A stretch of 64,000 bases of DNA from Bradyrhizobium sp. Ash2021 (GCF_031202265.1 NZ_CP100604.1:2214501-2278500); one strand, 5' to 3'. Positions 53,514 to 62,830 are shown, numbered from the stretch's first letter. A program made the numbers and translations. The notes: a model not told the origin generated them from the sequence alone.

Positions 53514-54728
53514 ATGACCCCTGTCATGCTGAACAGTCTGGATCTTGAAGGCCGCCCAGAGGACACCAGGATCGTGGTCGCCATGTCCGGCGGCGTCGAC
53601 TCCTCGGTGACGGCTGCCTTGCTGAAGGCCGAGGGCTACGACGTGGTCGGGATCACGCTGCAGCTTTACGACCATGGCGCGGCCACCCACCGCAAGGGCG
53701 CCTGCTGCGCCGGCCGCGACATCCACGATGCCCGCAACGTCGCCGAGCGGATCGGCATTCCGCATTACGTGCTCGACTATGAGAGCCGTTTCCAGGAATC
53801 GGTGATCGACAATTTCGCCGACAGCTACGCGCTTGGCGAGACGCCGGTGCCCTGCATCGAGTGCAATCGCTCGATCAAGTTTCGCGATCTGCTGGCGACC
53901 GCGCGCGAGCTTGGCGCCAAGGCGCTGGCGACCGGCCATTATGTCGCATCGCGCGCCTTAAGCGATGGATCGCGCGCGCTGGTTTGCGCCGCCGATTCCG
54001 ATCGCGACCAGAGCTACTTCCTGTTCGCGACCACGCGCGAGCAACTCGACTATCTGCGCTTTCCGCTCGGCGACATGACCAAGCCGCAGGCGCGCGAGCT
54101 GGCGCGGCGTTTCGATCTCGAGGTCGCCGACAAGCAGGATAGCCAGGATATCTGCTTCGTGCCGACCGGGCGCTACACCGACATCATCGGCCGCTTGAAG
54201 CCTGGCGCGATCGAGCCCGGCGACATCGTCGACCTCGACGGCCGCGTCATCGGCCGGCACCGGGGCATCGTTCATTTCACCGTGGGCCAGCGTAAGGGAT
54301 TGGGCATCGCGGCCAGCGCGCCGCTTTACGTGGTGCGGCTCGATGCCGCCAGCCGCCGCGTCGTGGTGGGGCCGCGCGAGGCCCTGCGGATGGACCGCAT
54401 CGCGCTGCGCGACATCAACTGGATCGGCGACGGCGCGCTGGAGCACGTGATCGGCGACGGCATCGAGATGTTCGTGCGGGTGCGCTCGACGCGGGCGCCG
54501 CAGCCGGCCTGGTTGCGCGCGGTGGAGGGCGGCTTTGAGGTCGAACTCGTCGCCGGCGAAGAGGGCGTATCGCCGGGTCAGGCCTGCGTGTTTTACGACG
54601 CGCCTTCGGGGCAGGCGCGCGTGCTCGGCGGCGGATTCATCAAGAGCGCGACCGCGAAAAACGCGGCGGCGCGGGGGGCGCGGGAGGCCATCGCGCCACC
54701 TCCGCTCGCTGAAGCCGTGCGCGGATAA
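53514..54728 (+). CDS. mnmA: tRNA-specific 2-thiouridylase MnmA
   Basis: 404 residues. Adds sulfur to U34 of tRNA-Lys, Glu and Gln using ATP. SGGVDSS pyrophosphatase loop (25-31), [11 protein letters not shown] with the catalytic Cys114, DICFVP with the second Cys214, and a C-terminal beta barrel ([12 protein letters not shown]). The ATG at 53514 gives the usual length; the ATG at 53526 is also in frame. Transcribed away from the flagellar genes. Confidence 0.95.
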   Translation: MTPVMLNSLDLEGRPEDTRIVVAMSGGVDSSVTAALLKAEGYDVVGITLQLYDHGAATHRKGACCAGRDIHDARNVAERIGIPHYVLDYESRFQESVIDNFADSYALGETPVPCIECNRSIKFRDLLATARELGAKALATGHYVASRALSDGSRALVCAADSDRDQSYFLFATTREQLDYLRFPLGDMTKPQARELARRFDLEVADKQDSQDICFVPTGRYTDIIGRLKPGAIEPGDIVDLDGRVIGRHRGIVHFTVGQRKGLGIAASAPLYVVRLDAASRRVVVGPREALRMDRIALRDINWIGDGALEHVIGDGIEMFVRVRSTRAPQPAWLRAVEGGFEVELVAGEEGVSPGQACVFYDAPSGQARVLGGGFIKSATAKNAAARGAREAIAPPPLAEAVRG

Positions 54729-54746
54729 AAGAGTTCGGGGCAGGGA

Positions 54747-55385
54747 ATGGCTGGGGACATCGACCGCGAGGGGGTCGAAAAGGCTTATGGGCGCTGGGCG
54801 CCGGTCTACGACCTCGTCTTCGGCAAGGTGTTCGACGCCGGCCGCCAATCGACCATTGCGGAAGCCGACAAGATCGGCGGCAGAATCCTCGACGTCGGCG
54901 TCGGCACGGGATTGTCGCTGTCGGATTATTCGCGCAGCACAAAATTATGCGGCGTCGATATTTCCGAACCGATGCTGCGCCGGGCCCAGCAGCGCGTGCG
55001 TGCGCTCGGCCTGACCAATGTCGAAACGCTGGCGGTAATGGACGCCAAGAATCTGGCGTTTCCGGATTCGTTTTTCGACGCGGTGGTGGCGCAATATGTC
55101 ATCACGGCGGTGCCGGATCCGGAAGCGACGCTGGATGATTTCATCCGTGTGCTGAAACCCGGCGGCGAACTGATCCTGGTCAATCACATCGGCGCCGAAA
55201 GCGGGCCGCGCCGTGTCTTCGAACTGGCGTTCGCGCCGCTGGCGCGGCGGCTCGGCTGGCGGCCGGAATTTCCTTGGGCGCGATTGACCGACTGGGCCAC
55301 CAAACATGGCGGCGTCAGCCTGGCCGAGCGTCGGCCGATGCCGCCGATGGGGCATTTTTCGCTGATCCGCTTCCGCAAATCCTGA
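54747..55385 (+). CDS. pmtA: Phosphatidylethanolamine N-methyltransferase (Rhodobacter type)
   Basis: 212 residues with GGGGCAGGGA before the ATG. SAM-dependent methyltransferase: motif I DVGVGTG (49-55), motif II GVDISEPMLRRAQ, and FFDAVVAQYVITAVPDPEATLDDFIRVLKPGGELILVNHI. The Tyr/Trp-rich start YGRWAPVYDLVFG and the end of the protein match the small R. sphaeroides-type PmtA, which makes phosphatidylcholine from phosphatidylethanolamine in three methylations. I infer the substrate from overall resemblance; a ubiquinone/menaquinone methyltransferase is less likely. Follows mnmA by 18 nt. Confidence 0.78.
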   Translation: MAGDIDREGVEKAYGRWAPVYDLVFGKVFDAGRQSTIAEADKIGGRILDVGVGTGLSLSDYSRSTKLCGVDISEPMLRRAQQRVRALGLTNVETLAVMDAKNLAFPDSFFDAVVAQYVITAVPDPEATLDDFIRVLKPGGELILVNHIGAESGPRRVFELAFAPLARRLGWRPEFPWARLTDWATKHGGVSLAERRPMPPMGHFSLIRFRKS

Positions 55386-55427
55386 AATTCTGGCGGAACC
55401 AGCGCGAGCGCGGGCCGTTTTCTCCCC

Positions 55428-55793
55428 ATGAGGACAAAACACGCGCTGCTTCTTTCATGTGTGCTGATGGTGGCCTCCGGCATGGCGGCGGCCCAGGCGC
55501 CGCCTGCGCCGGCGACACCGCCGGCACAAACAGCCCCGCCGTCGGCTGAGCACGCCGCCAATTGCGCACCGATGCGGCAGGCCCCGCACCCCGGTATCGT
55601 CGTCCCCGAGGGAACAACGACCGGCCAGCGGACCGAGCCGCTGGGCGATAAACTGGCCCGGTCGGACGGGGTGCTGTGCCCGCCCGCGGGAATCGATCCG
55701 GATATGCGCGCGCCGGCCCCCGATATCGGCAACACGCCGGTGATCCCGCCGCCCGGCAGCCCCGGTGGCGATCCCACGATCCGGCCGAAATAA
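55428..55793 (+). CDS. Small secreted Pro-rich protein
   Basis: 121 residues with a signal peptide (MRTKHALLLSCVLMVASGMAAA, cleavage before QAPP). The mature protein has many Pro and two Cys (ANCAPM and VLCPPAG), so a disulfide is possible, then PDIGNTPVIPPPGSPGGDP near the end. Conserved in Bradyrhizobium to my knowledge; function unknown. Located 42 nt after pmtA, so it may share its transcript. Confidence 0.65.
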   Translation: MRTKHALLLSCVLMVASGMAAAQAPPAPATPPAQTAPPSAEHAANCAPMRQAPHPGIVVPEGTTTGQRTEPLGDKLARSDGVLCPPAGIDPDMRAPAPDIGNTPVIPPPGSPGGDPTIRPK

Positions 55794-55908
55794 CTCCGTT
55801 TTGCAGACACTTGGCTGGACGGTCGGCTTTGCTTGACAGGTCATTGAGCCACTCCTTATATGCCGCGCGTTCGCGAATGCGGTATAGTTGGCCGCGCCGG
55901 TGAACCGT

Positions 55909-55985
55909 GGCGAGGTAGCTCAGCTGGTTAGAGCACGGGAATCATAATCCTGGGGTCGGGGGTTCGAGTCCCTCTCTCGCTACCA
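55909..55985 (+). tRNA. tRNA-Met (CAT), elongator
   Basis: A 77-nt cloverleaf with encoded CCA. Acceptor GGCGAGG pairs with TCTCGCT (two wobbles), D arm GCTC/GAGC, anticodon stem CGGGA/TCCTG with loop ATCATAA (anticodon CAT), TTCGAGT T-loop. The body resembles alphaproteobacterial elongator tRNA-Met and not initiator tRNA. Its 3' end is the likely attachment site of the element that follows. Confidence 0.95.
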
Positions 55986-56072
55986 ACAGCTAGGCAGCTC
56001 CAAACTGCCGAAATTCTTCAACGAATTCAACGAAAACGGCTCATTCCGCCAAGGCGGCGTGACCTGTGTCTC

Positions 56073-58022
56073 ATGGTTTGGACACAGTGGGGTTTTTCGT
56101 TGTCACGCTCAGCGTTCATCTCTCGCCGTGACGGCAGATATCTGTTTAGAGCGCGGCTGCCTGCTTGCCTCTCGCCAAAATCGGGGTCAGCGTTTCGGAT
56201 CAGCCTGCGTACTGCGGACTACAAAACCGCGAAGTTGCGGGCAGCCAGAATTGCCTCGTGGATGCTCAGCGTGAAAGTGGCGGAAGATCCGGAATCGGCT
56301 TTGCTCGCGCTGTGGCCCAGGCTGCAGGCGCTGGCGGTCGAGCCGGTTCGTGGCGAGGAGGACCTAGTGGATCGCGCCGCGTTCCAAGGGGTTGCCTTCG
56401 AGGCGCAGTATCGGGTGCGGCTTGGCGGGCGCAAACCTGACCAGGTGGTACCGGGTTGGGACGAGCATTTCGTCGCCCTGGTCCGGGAAAACTCACGCGC
56501 GAGCAATGAGCGCGAAAAATCGTCGACCGTCTTGTACCGGCTTGAGCAAAAGCGCGCCCTGTACGCGGCCGCAGCTTCGCCCGCTCCTTCGCCACCGGCG
56601 ACTGCCGCCGCGACCGATATGCGGCCCCCGGCGACAAGCACGGCTTCCGTGGATCGCTACACCCGTCGAACGATGTCCGATGTTTTGACGGAATTCCTCG
56701 ATGCCCGCGAGCAGCAGGAAGGCGATCGCCGCGCCGACAGCGATATCGAACCGGTAGTACGATTTCTGATCGAATTGCTCGGCGATCCGGTGATGCTCGA
56801 CTTCAATGGCGAGCATCTGCTCAAGGTGAAGAAGGCGCTACCTGCGATCCCTACAGCGCGGGGGTTCTCGCCGTCGGAGCGTAGCCTCTACTTCCGTTGG
56901 CAATGGGCTGCGGAGAACGGCTGGACGCGGGAGAAAAATGGAAAAGCTATCAAGCTAAAGCGTGTCAGCGAAACCACGCTCAAGGGCCGCTACGAAAGCG
57001 GCCTGAATGCCTTTTGGAAATTCGCCATCGAGCATTGGTTCGCCTACGGGCGGGCACCAAATTTCGAATCAGTCTCGAAATACAACCCTCCGGCCGCGGA
57101 GCGCGATGCGTTCAAGCCCGACGAATTGTACAAATTTTTCGCTTCGCCTCCGTTTACGGGCTGCCATGGTGTTGCGCGGCGCTGGTCGCCGGGCACGGCT
57201 TTCATTCAGGACTATTTCTATTGGGCCGAGCTGATCGAAGTTCTGTGCGGCATGCGCCCCTCGGAAATCGCACAACTTCGTTGCCGGGATATCCTCGATC
57301 TGTACGGCAAGCTGCACTTCCGCTATGCGCCCCTGTCCATCGAACAGCAGGAAAAGGACCGGTTCGATCCGCAGACAGGTGGCACCCGGGGCAAGTCGCC
57401 GAGTGCATTTCGCTGGGTCACGATCCACTGGCTCATTGTAAGGCTCGGAATCGTGGAGCGTCGGGACGCCATAGTGGCTGCGTTCATCGACCGCAAAGTC
57501 GCCGGGCTCGGCGGTCGTCACAAGCTTTCAGCCGAGCAGCTCGAGGACATTGAAATCGAAGCCCATGAGCAATGGCTGTTTCCGGACTGGAAAGTTTACG
57601 TCAAGAACACCGGCGAGATTAAGTGGAGCCACGTCCTGACCAAGGCCTTCACCTACGGCATCGAGAAGCTGGAGATGGATCGCGCAGGTCTCGTCAATTA
57701 TTCAGGCAGGCATACCTTCAAGGGGTTTCTGGATGACCTCGAAGGCCTCAGCGAGCGCTCGCGGCTTGTTGTCTTTGGGCACTCAACCAAAAAGGACGTC
57801 TCGTCGCGGTACGGGCCGAAATTTATTTCTGAGGAGCAATCGGAGATCGTCCAAAAATTGTCGAGCAAGCAAATTTGGCGGCTTGCGCTGATTTTGATTC
57901 GAGCGAAGCGAAAAGCAGAATGCGGGGATCTGAAAACAGTTCACGCCTGGCGCGACGATCAGCGAGCGCAAGACGTCAAACTGCAGAAGGCGCTTGCAAA
58001 GCGCAAAGAGCAATACTCGTAA
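56073..58022 (+). CDS. Large tyrosine recombinase (integrase) beside tRNA-Met
   Basis: 649 residues, starting 88 nt after the tRNA 3' end. The N-terminal part (about 10-60: AFISRRDGRYLFRARLPACLS) resembles the DUF6538 phage-integrase lead domain. A core-binding part lies in the middle, and the catalytic domain contains Arg395 (CGMRPSEIAQLRC), the RH of NYSGRHTFKG (546-547), His570 (FGHSTKKD) and the nucleophile Tyr580 (SSRYG). Such proteins insert mobile elements into tRNA genes, here the tRNA-Met. The gene is intact. No recombination directionality factor was seen. Confidence 0.88.
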   Translation: MVWTQWGFSLSRSAFISRRDGRYLFRARLPACLSPKSGSAFRISLRTADYKTAKLRAARIASWMLSVKVAEDPESALLALWPRLQALAVEPVRGEEDLVDRAAFQGVAFEAQYRVRLGGRKPDQVVPGWDEHFVALVRENSRASNEREKSSTVLYRLEQKRALYAAAASPAPSPPATAAATDMRPPATSTASVDRYTRRTMSDVLTEFLDAREQQEGDRRADSDIEPVVRFLIELLGDPVMLDFNGEHLLKVKKALPAIPTARGFSPSERSLYFRWQWAAENGWTREKNGKAIKLKRVSETTLKGRYESGLNAFWKFAIEHWFAYGRAPNFESVSKYNPPAAERDAFKPDELYKFFASPPFTGCHGVARRWSPGTAFIQDYFYWAELIEVLCGMRPSEIAQLRCRDILDLYGKLHFRYAPLSIEQQEKDRFDPQTGGTRGKSPSAFRWVTIHWLIVRLGIVERRDAIVAAFIDRKVAGLGGRHKLSAEQLEDIEIEAHEQWLFPDWKVYVKNTGEIKWSHVLTKAFTYGIEKLEMDRAGLVNYSGRHTFKGFLDDLEGLSERSRLVVFGHSTKKDVSSRYGPKFISEEQSEIVQKLSSKQIWRLALILIRAKRKAECGDLKTVHAWRDDQRAQDVKLQKALAKRKEQYS

Positions 58023-58106
58023 GTAGGCAGAAAAGGGGGGAAGAAACCATCGTAGCTCTCGCGCTTGTACTCGATATCGCGCGTTTCGGCAGCCTGCCCC
58101 GTCGAT

Positions 58107-59627
58107 AGTCGTCCGTGAAGAATTCCCAAGTCGTTGATTTAGAATCTGGAAACGGCAGGCTGGGGCAACCGAGTTTGCCGGGAATCGGGTGTGCGGAAGG
58201 GGATTCCTTGCAAATTTGATTTGTGATTCACTCGCCTTTGGATGTTTTGGCGGGGGACCAGATGCGACCACCGGAACGGCGGGAGACAGGAGAGCAGGAT
58301 CTGTTCCGCTCTCGGCTCGACCAGATCATCGACCTGAAGCATCCGCTGGTGGCGCTGGGGCGCACGGTGGATTGGGAGTTCCTGGAACGGGAGTTCGGGG
58401 CGGTCTACACGGATGATCCCGGCCGCCCGCCACTGCCGACGCGATTGATGGCGGGGCTGGCGATCCTCAAGCACACCTACGACCTGTCCGACGAGGTGCT
58501 GTGCGAGCGCTGGGTCGAGAACCCCTATTACCAGTTCTTCTGCGGCGAGGAGTTCTTCCAGCACCGGCTGGTGTTCGATCGCTCGTCGCTGACGCGCTGG
58601 CGCAACCGGATGGGCGAGGAGCGGCTGCAGGCATTGCTGCAGGAGAGCCTGTCGGTGGCCACCAGAACCAAGGCGATCAAGCCGTCCGAGTTGTCACGGG
58701 TGATCGTCGATACCACCGTGCAGCCCAAGAACGTGACGTTCCCCACCGACGCGAAGCTTCTGAACCGGGCGCGCGAGAAACTGGTGCGGCTGGCGCAGCG
58801 CCACGGGGTAGATTTGCGCCAGTCCTATGCGCGCCTGGGCAAGTTCGCCCTGATCCAGCATCAGCGCTATGCCCACGCCAAGCAGTTCAAGCGTGCCAAC
58901 CGGATGCTCAAGAAGCTGCGCACCTATCTCGGCCGCGTCATCCGCGACATCGGCCGCAAGATCGAGGGCAACAGCGGGCTCGAAGGGACGTTCGCACAGC
59001 TGCTATTGCTGGCGCGGCGCGTGCGCGAGCAGCAGCAACGTCAACGCGGACCGAAGGTCTATTCCCTGCATGCGCCGGAAGTCGAATGCATCGGCAAGGG
59101 CAAGGCCCATCGGCCTTACGAGTTCGGCGTCAAGGTCAGCGTTGCCACCACCCTCAAGCACTGCAAGGGCGGCCAGTTCGTCACCCATGTGAAGGCGCTG
59201 CCCGGCAATCCATATGATGGCCACACCTTGGAAACCGTGATCCCGGACATGGAAGCGCTCGTCGGCAACACCATCGCGCGCATCCTCGCCGACAAGGGCT
59301 ACCGCGGCCACAATGCGCCGCCCGATTACAAGTTCAGGGTCTTCATCTCGGGGCAAAAGCGAGGGGTGACGCCGCAGATCAAGCGCGAACTCCGCCGCAG
59401 GTCCGCCGTCGAGCCCGTCATCGGCCATCTCAAAGCCGAGCACCGCATGGGCCGCAACTATCTCTGGTTCCGGCGCGGCGACGCCAACAACGCCGTCCTC
59501 GCCGCCGTCGGCTACAACTTCCGCCGCCTGATCCGCTGGCTCAGGATTTTGTTGCGCCAAATCCTGGCCGCTCTCTTCGCCGCGCCGTCGACCAATCCAG
59601 TCTGAAATCAGGGTTCTTCACGGACGA
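58107..59627. mobile_element. IS5-family insertion sequence, complete
   Basis: 1521 bp with 16-bp perfect terminal inverted repeats AGTCGTCCGTGAAGAA (58107-58122, and its complement at 59612-59627). The flanks are CGAT at 58103-58106 and CGAT at 59628-59631, a 4-bp target duplication, so this copy inserted cleanly and recently. It contains one transposase gene. Not matched to a named IS. Confidence 0.9.
58262..59605 (+). CDS. IS5-family DDE transposase
   Basis: 447 residues from the ATG at 58262 (a GTG at 58223 would give 460). N-terminal InsH-like DUF772 domain (LPTRLMAGLAILKHTYDLSDEVLCERWVENPYYQFFCG), then a DDE domain with catalytic Asp in VIVDTTVQP, Asp in ILADKGYRGHN and Glu in RSAVEPVIGHLKAEHRMGRNYL. 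A basic insertion between the first Asp and the second is typical of this IS5 subgroup. Intact, so the element may be active. Confidence 0.92.
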   Translation: MRPPERRETGEQDLFRSRLDQIIDLKHPLVALGRTVDWEFLEREFGAVYTDDPGRPPLPTRLMAGLAILKHTYDLSDEVLCERWVENPYYQFFCGEEFFQHRLVFDRSSLTRWRNRMGEERLQALLQESLSVATRTKAIKPSELSRVIVDTTVQPKNVTFPTDAKLLNRAREKLVRLAQRHGVDLRQSYARLGKFALIQHQRYAHAKQFKRANRMLKKLRTYLGRVIRDIGRKIEGNSGLEGTFAQLLLLARRVREQQQRQRGPKVYSLHAPEVECIGKGKAHRPYEFGVKVSVATTLKHCKGGQFVTHVKALPGNPYDGHTLETVIPDMEALVGNTIARILADKGYRGHNAPPDYKFRVFISGQKRGVTPQIKRELRRRSAVEPVIGHLKAEHRMGRNYLWFRRGDANNAVLAAVGYNFRRLIRWLRILLRQILAALFAAPSTNPV

Positions 59628-59749
59628 CTCGATAAGCCGTTGCAATTGGCACTCGTCAATTTGGTCCAATGAGAGACGTTCTAGAGCCATACTATCTCGC
59701 TCAAATTCTCAAAAGTGACAACCGTGCAGCGCCGGAAGGAGGGATCAGC

Positions 59750-59992
59750 CTAATCAGGGTTGGAATTAATGATCTGTATATCTTTGAGCTCTTCGCCACG
59801 CTTTGTCAGCGCAGGAATAACGACCGCGTCGTACAAAGTATGCTGCTTTGGGTTCAACGAATCGTAACCCGTATGAATGACTTGCTGCGCAATGCCGTAA
59901 GCAGACGTGCCTTCTTCCGGCATTCCTTCGTCGAGCAAGTCCTGAATCGCGTCGTGCAGGTCAAAATCAATGTGGTCGTTGAAGCTGTCCCT
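59750..59992 (-). pseudogene. Degenerate small gene between two IS elements
   Basis: On the minus strand the frame reads VSDRDSFNDHIDFDLHDAIQ, then DLLDEGMPEEGTSAYGIAQQVIHTGYDSLNPKQHTLYDAVVIPALTKRGEEL and ends NSNPD-stop. It begins right after an in-frame TAG with no good start, and the codons beyond that stop (...RFGLTCQPD) might continue the same protein. The sequence looks like a real small protein of mobile elements, not chance. The gene may be broken by the nonsense codon. Function unknown. Confidence 0.5.
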
Positions 59993-60048
59993 GTCGGAAA
60001 CCTAATCCGGCTGGCATGTGAGGCCGAATCGCGCAATGCTTCTGCCTT

Positions 60049-60796
60049 ATGAGAGAAGCTTACAGCCTGGTCTGGTCGGTGCTGGTATTATTGTTCCGGT
60101 CGCGGGTCTCGTTGGAAGCTGAGATCCTGATCCTTCGTCATCAACTTAACATCCAGCGACGGCACCAGCCGAAGAGACTGGCCTTCAGTGCCATGGATCG
60201 CCTGATCTTTGTTGGGCTGTATCGTTTGGCGCCGAATACCATCAAGGCGCTGACGATTGTGAAGCCGGATACTGTGATCCGTTGGCACCGTGCCGGTTTC
60301 AGATTGTATTGGCGCTGGAAATCGCGGCGCCGCTGCGGTCGACCGACCGTACCGTTGGAAATTCGCCGGCTGATCCGCGAGATGAGCATCGCCAACCCGT
60401 TGTGGGGGGCACCGAGAATTCATGGAGAGCTTCTGAAGCTCGGCATCGACATCGGCCGGACCAGCGTCGCCAAGTACGTGGCGCGGAGGAGGGGCCCTCC
60501 CTCGCAGGGATGGAAGACGTTTCTTCGCAACCATGCGGAGGGCATTGCCGCAATGGACCTCTTCGTCGTGCCGACGATCTCGTTCCGGCCGCTCTACGGA
60601 CTGCTCATTATGGGCCATGACCGGCGGCAAATCCTTTGGCTTGGGGTGACCGCGCACCCGACGGCCGAATGGATCGCCAATCAGCTCACTGAAGCCTGTG
60701 GCTGGGAGCAAATCCCTCGTTACCTAATCAGGGACCGAGATCGAGCCTATGGCGAGATCTTTCTCCGTCGGGTTCGGTCGATCGGCATTCGAGACC
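60049..60796 (+). pseudogene. Truncated rve-type transposase, copy 1
   Basis: Related to, but clearly diverged from, copy 2. It covers the N-terminal HTH region, NPLWGAPRIHGELLKLG and the first catalytic Asp (IAAMDLFVVPTI), and the second Asp region RDRDRAYG. The frame is then cut at 60797, where the left end of copy 2 begins; the predicted last 12 residues of its open frame (to 60834) come from copy 2. The catalytic Glu is lost, so the copy is inactive. Confidence 0.85.
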
Positions 60797-61889
60797 TGTG
60801 CGTACCGAAAACCTTATCCGACTTGATGCCGTGATGGAATCGCCTAAGCTGGCGGAATGATTGGGCTGTTCTGTTTCGTTCTGGCCGTGCTGGCCTCGCC
60901 ATTCAAGTCGAAGTTGCGGCTTCAGGCTGAGAACGCGGTGCTTCGCCATCAGTTGATTGTCTTGAGGCGAAGGCTGCATGGTCGCGTCCGGCTCGCGAAC
61001 CATGATCGCTGGTTCTTTATCCAGCTGTATCGCTGGTTTCCGTCAGTCCTGCAGGTTCTCTCCATCATCCGGCCCGAGACGCTCCTGCGTTGGCACAGGG
61101 CCGGCTTTCGCTCCTACTGGCGTTGGAAGTCGCGCCCATTGGGAGGGCGACCGCAGATCGACACAGAGCTGCGCGGATTGATCCGGCGGATGAGCATGGA
61201 GAATCCGCTTTGGGGTGCGCCACGCATTCACGGCGAACTGCTCAAGCTCGGGTTTGAGGTCGCGCAGTCGAGCGTCGCCAAGTACATGGTCAAGCGACAG
61301 GCGCCGCCCAGCCAGGGATGGCGGACCTTCTTGCGCAACCACGCGCCGGACATTGCCGCCATGGACCTGTTCGTTGTTCCAACGATCGGTTTCGACCTGC
61401 TCTATGCGTTCGTCATCGTCCGGCTCGACCGTAGAGACCTCGTCTGGATCAACGTCACAGCAAATCCGACCGCAGAATGGGTTGCCCGTCAAATCACGGA
61501 GGCATTTCCTTGGGATGAGGCTCCGCGCTACCTCATCCGCGATTGGGATTGGATCTATGGCAGCGTCGTCACACGCCGATTGCGCGCCATGGGCATCCGG
61601 GACAAGCCCACCGCACCAGCTTCGCCTTGGCAGAATGGCTTTGCCGAACGGCTGATCGGATCGATCCGGCGCGAGTGTGTGGACCACATCGTTGTCTTGG
61701 GCGAGATGCATTTGCGTCGGGTCCTGAAATCCTACGCCGACTATTACAATCGCGTCAGAACGCATCGATCCTTGAACAGGGATGCGCCGGCTTCTCGCTC
61801 GGTTCAGCGAACCGGTGTGGTCAGGTCACTTGCCGTCCTGGGCGGACTTCATCACCACTACGCCAGAGCTTAAGTTTTCGGTACACACA
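60797..61889. mobile_element. Complete copy 2 of the rve-type IS
   Basis: 1093 bp. Left end TGTGCGTACCGAAAACCTTA, right end TAAGTTTTCGGTACACACA at 61871-61889; the two are inverted repeats with one mismatch and one indel. It is inserted in copy 1 on the left, and copy 3 begins directly on the right, so no target duplication can be read. Confidence 0.8.
60857..61873 (+). CDS. rve-domain DDE transposase, copy 2
   Basis: 338 residues with a basic helical N-terminus (LRHQLIVLRRRLHGRV) and an integrase core: Asp in IAAMDLFVVPTIGFD, Asp in YLIRDWDWIYG, Glu in GFAERLIGSIRREC. In copy 3 the middle motif reads RDRDRIYG, so Arg-to-Trp changes have entered copy 2 next to the catalytic Asp, and activity may be reduced. 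An IS3/IS481-like single-ORF element; not matched to a named IS. Confidence 0.88.
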   Translation: MIGLFCFVLAVLASPFKSKLRLQAENAVLRHQLIVLRRRLHGRVRLANHDRWFFIQLYRWFPSVLQVLSIIRPETLLRWHRAGFRSYWRWKSRPLGGRPQIDTELRGLIRRMSMENPLWGAPRIHGELLKLGFEVAQSSVAKYMVKRQAPPSQGWRTFLRNHAPDIAAMDLFVVPTIGFDLLYAFVIVRLDRRDLVWINVTANPTAEWVARQITEAFPWDEAPRYLIRDWDWIYGSVVTRRLRAMGIRDKPTAPASPWQNGFAERLIGSIRRECVDHIVVLGEMHLRRVLKSYADYYNRVRTHRSLNRDAPASRSVQRTGVVRSLAVLGGLHHHYARA

Positions 61890-62579
61890 AGAATCCGCTT
61901 TGGGGTGCGCCACGCATTCACGGCGAACTGCTCAAGCTCGGGTTTGAGGTCGCGCAGTCGAGCGTCGCCAAGTACATGGTCAAGCGACAGGCGCCGCCCA
62001 GCCAGGGATGGCGGACCTTCTTGCGCAACCACGCGCCGGACATTGCCGCCATGGACCTGTTCGTTGTTCCAACGATCGGTTTCGACCTGCTCTATGCGTT
62101 CGTCATCGTCCGGCTCGACCGTAGAGATATCGTCTGGATCAACGTCACAGCAAATCCGACCGCTGAATGGGTTGCGCATCAGATAACGGAGGCCTTTCCT
62201 TGGGACGGGGCTCCCGGTTACATGATCCGAGACCGCGATCGGATCTACGGCACTGTCGTCACACGTCGACTGCGTGCCATGGGCATCCGGGACAAGCCTG
62301 TCGCACCGGCCTCACCCTGGCAGAATGGCTTTGTCGAACGGCTGATCGGATCGATCCGGCGTGAATGTGTGGACCACATCATTGTCCTGGGCGAGGCACA
62401 GCTGCGCCGGATTCTGAAATCTTACGCTCGCTACTATAATGAGACGCGGACGCACTTGGCCTTGGATAAGGATGCGCCGGTTTCTCGCCCGGTTCAGCGA
62501 ACCGGTGTGGTCAGTTCACTTGCCGTCCTGGGCGGACTTCATCTCCACTACGGCCGGGTTTGAGTTTTCGGTACACACA
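61890..62579 (+). pseudogene. 5'-truncated copy 3 of the rve-type transposase
   Basis: It begins at NPLWGAPRIHG inside the transposase and runs to the right terminal repeat (GAGTTTTCGGTACACACA). Bases 61890-62127 are identical to 61200-61437 of copy 2, and the rest differs at scattered positions (for instance RDRDRIYG versus RDWDWIYG). The 195-residue frame (61976-62563) retains Asp, Asp and Glu but lacks the DNA-binding end. So it is a remnant or a recombinant between two copies. Confidence 0.85.
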
Positions 62580-62830
62580 GGGTGCGCATTGGGCTCATCC
62601 TGCGCGTCATCCATGATCCGGCGATGTGGGCAGCCAGCCTGACAAGCTAGTGCGCATTCCCTGGACGCCTCGTCGATGATCGTCTTGATGGTGCGCGCGC
62701 AGCGGCCACATTCAGCGCTGCAGCCAAGGCAGTCATAGATCTGCTTGGCATTTCGCAGCGCGTCGTCGGCCGTATTTACGGCGTGACGAACATCGTGGTC
62801 GCTAAGGACATTGCAGGAACAGACGATCAT
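62516..62830 (-). CDS. bfd: Bacterioferritin-associated ferredoxin (Bfd), C-terminus read into IS
   Basis: 104 residues. [2Fe-2S] Bfd domain with Cys4 and Cys6 (MIVCSCNVLS) and Cys41/Cys44 (ECGRC), plus helix-loop KQIYDCLGC. Bfd helps release iron from bacterioferritin by giving electrons to the haem/Fe core. About the last 21 residues (VCTENSNPAVVEMKSAQDGK, with the stop) are encoded by the right end of IS copy 3 (62516-62579), so the native C-terminus was replaced. No bacterioferritin gene is seen next to it. Confidence 0.8.
   Translation of the reverse strand: MIVCSCNVLSDHDVRHAVNTADDALRNAKQIYDCLGCSAECGRCARTIKTIIDEASRECALACQAGCPHRRIMDDAQDEPNAHPVCTENSNPAVVEMKSAQDGK

Noticed and set aside
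55986..56072. A second tRNA or attachment repeat between the tRNA and the integrase
   Set aside because: No repeat of the tRNA 3' end can be found here; the partner site must be outside the window.
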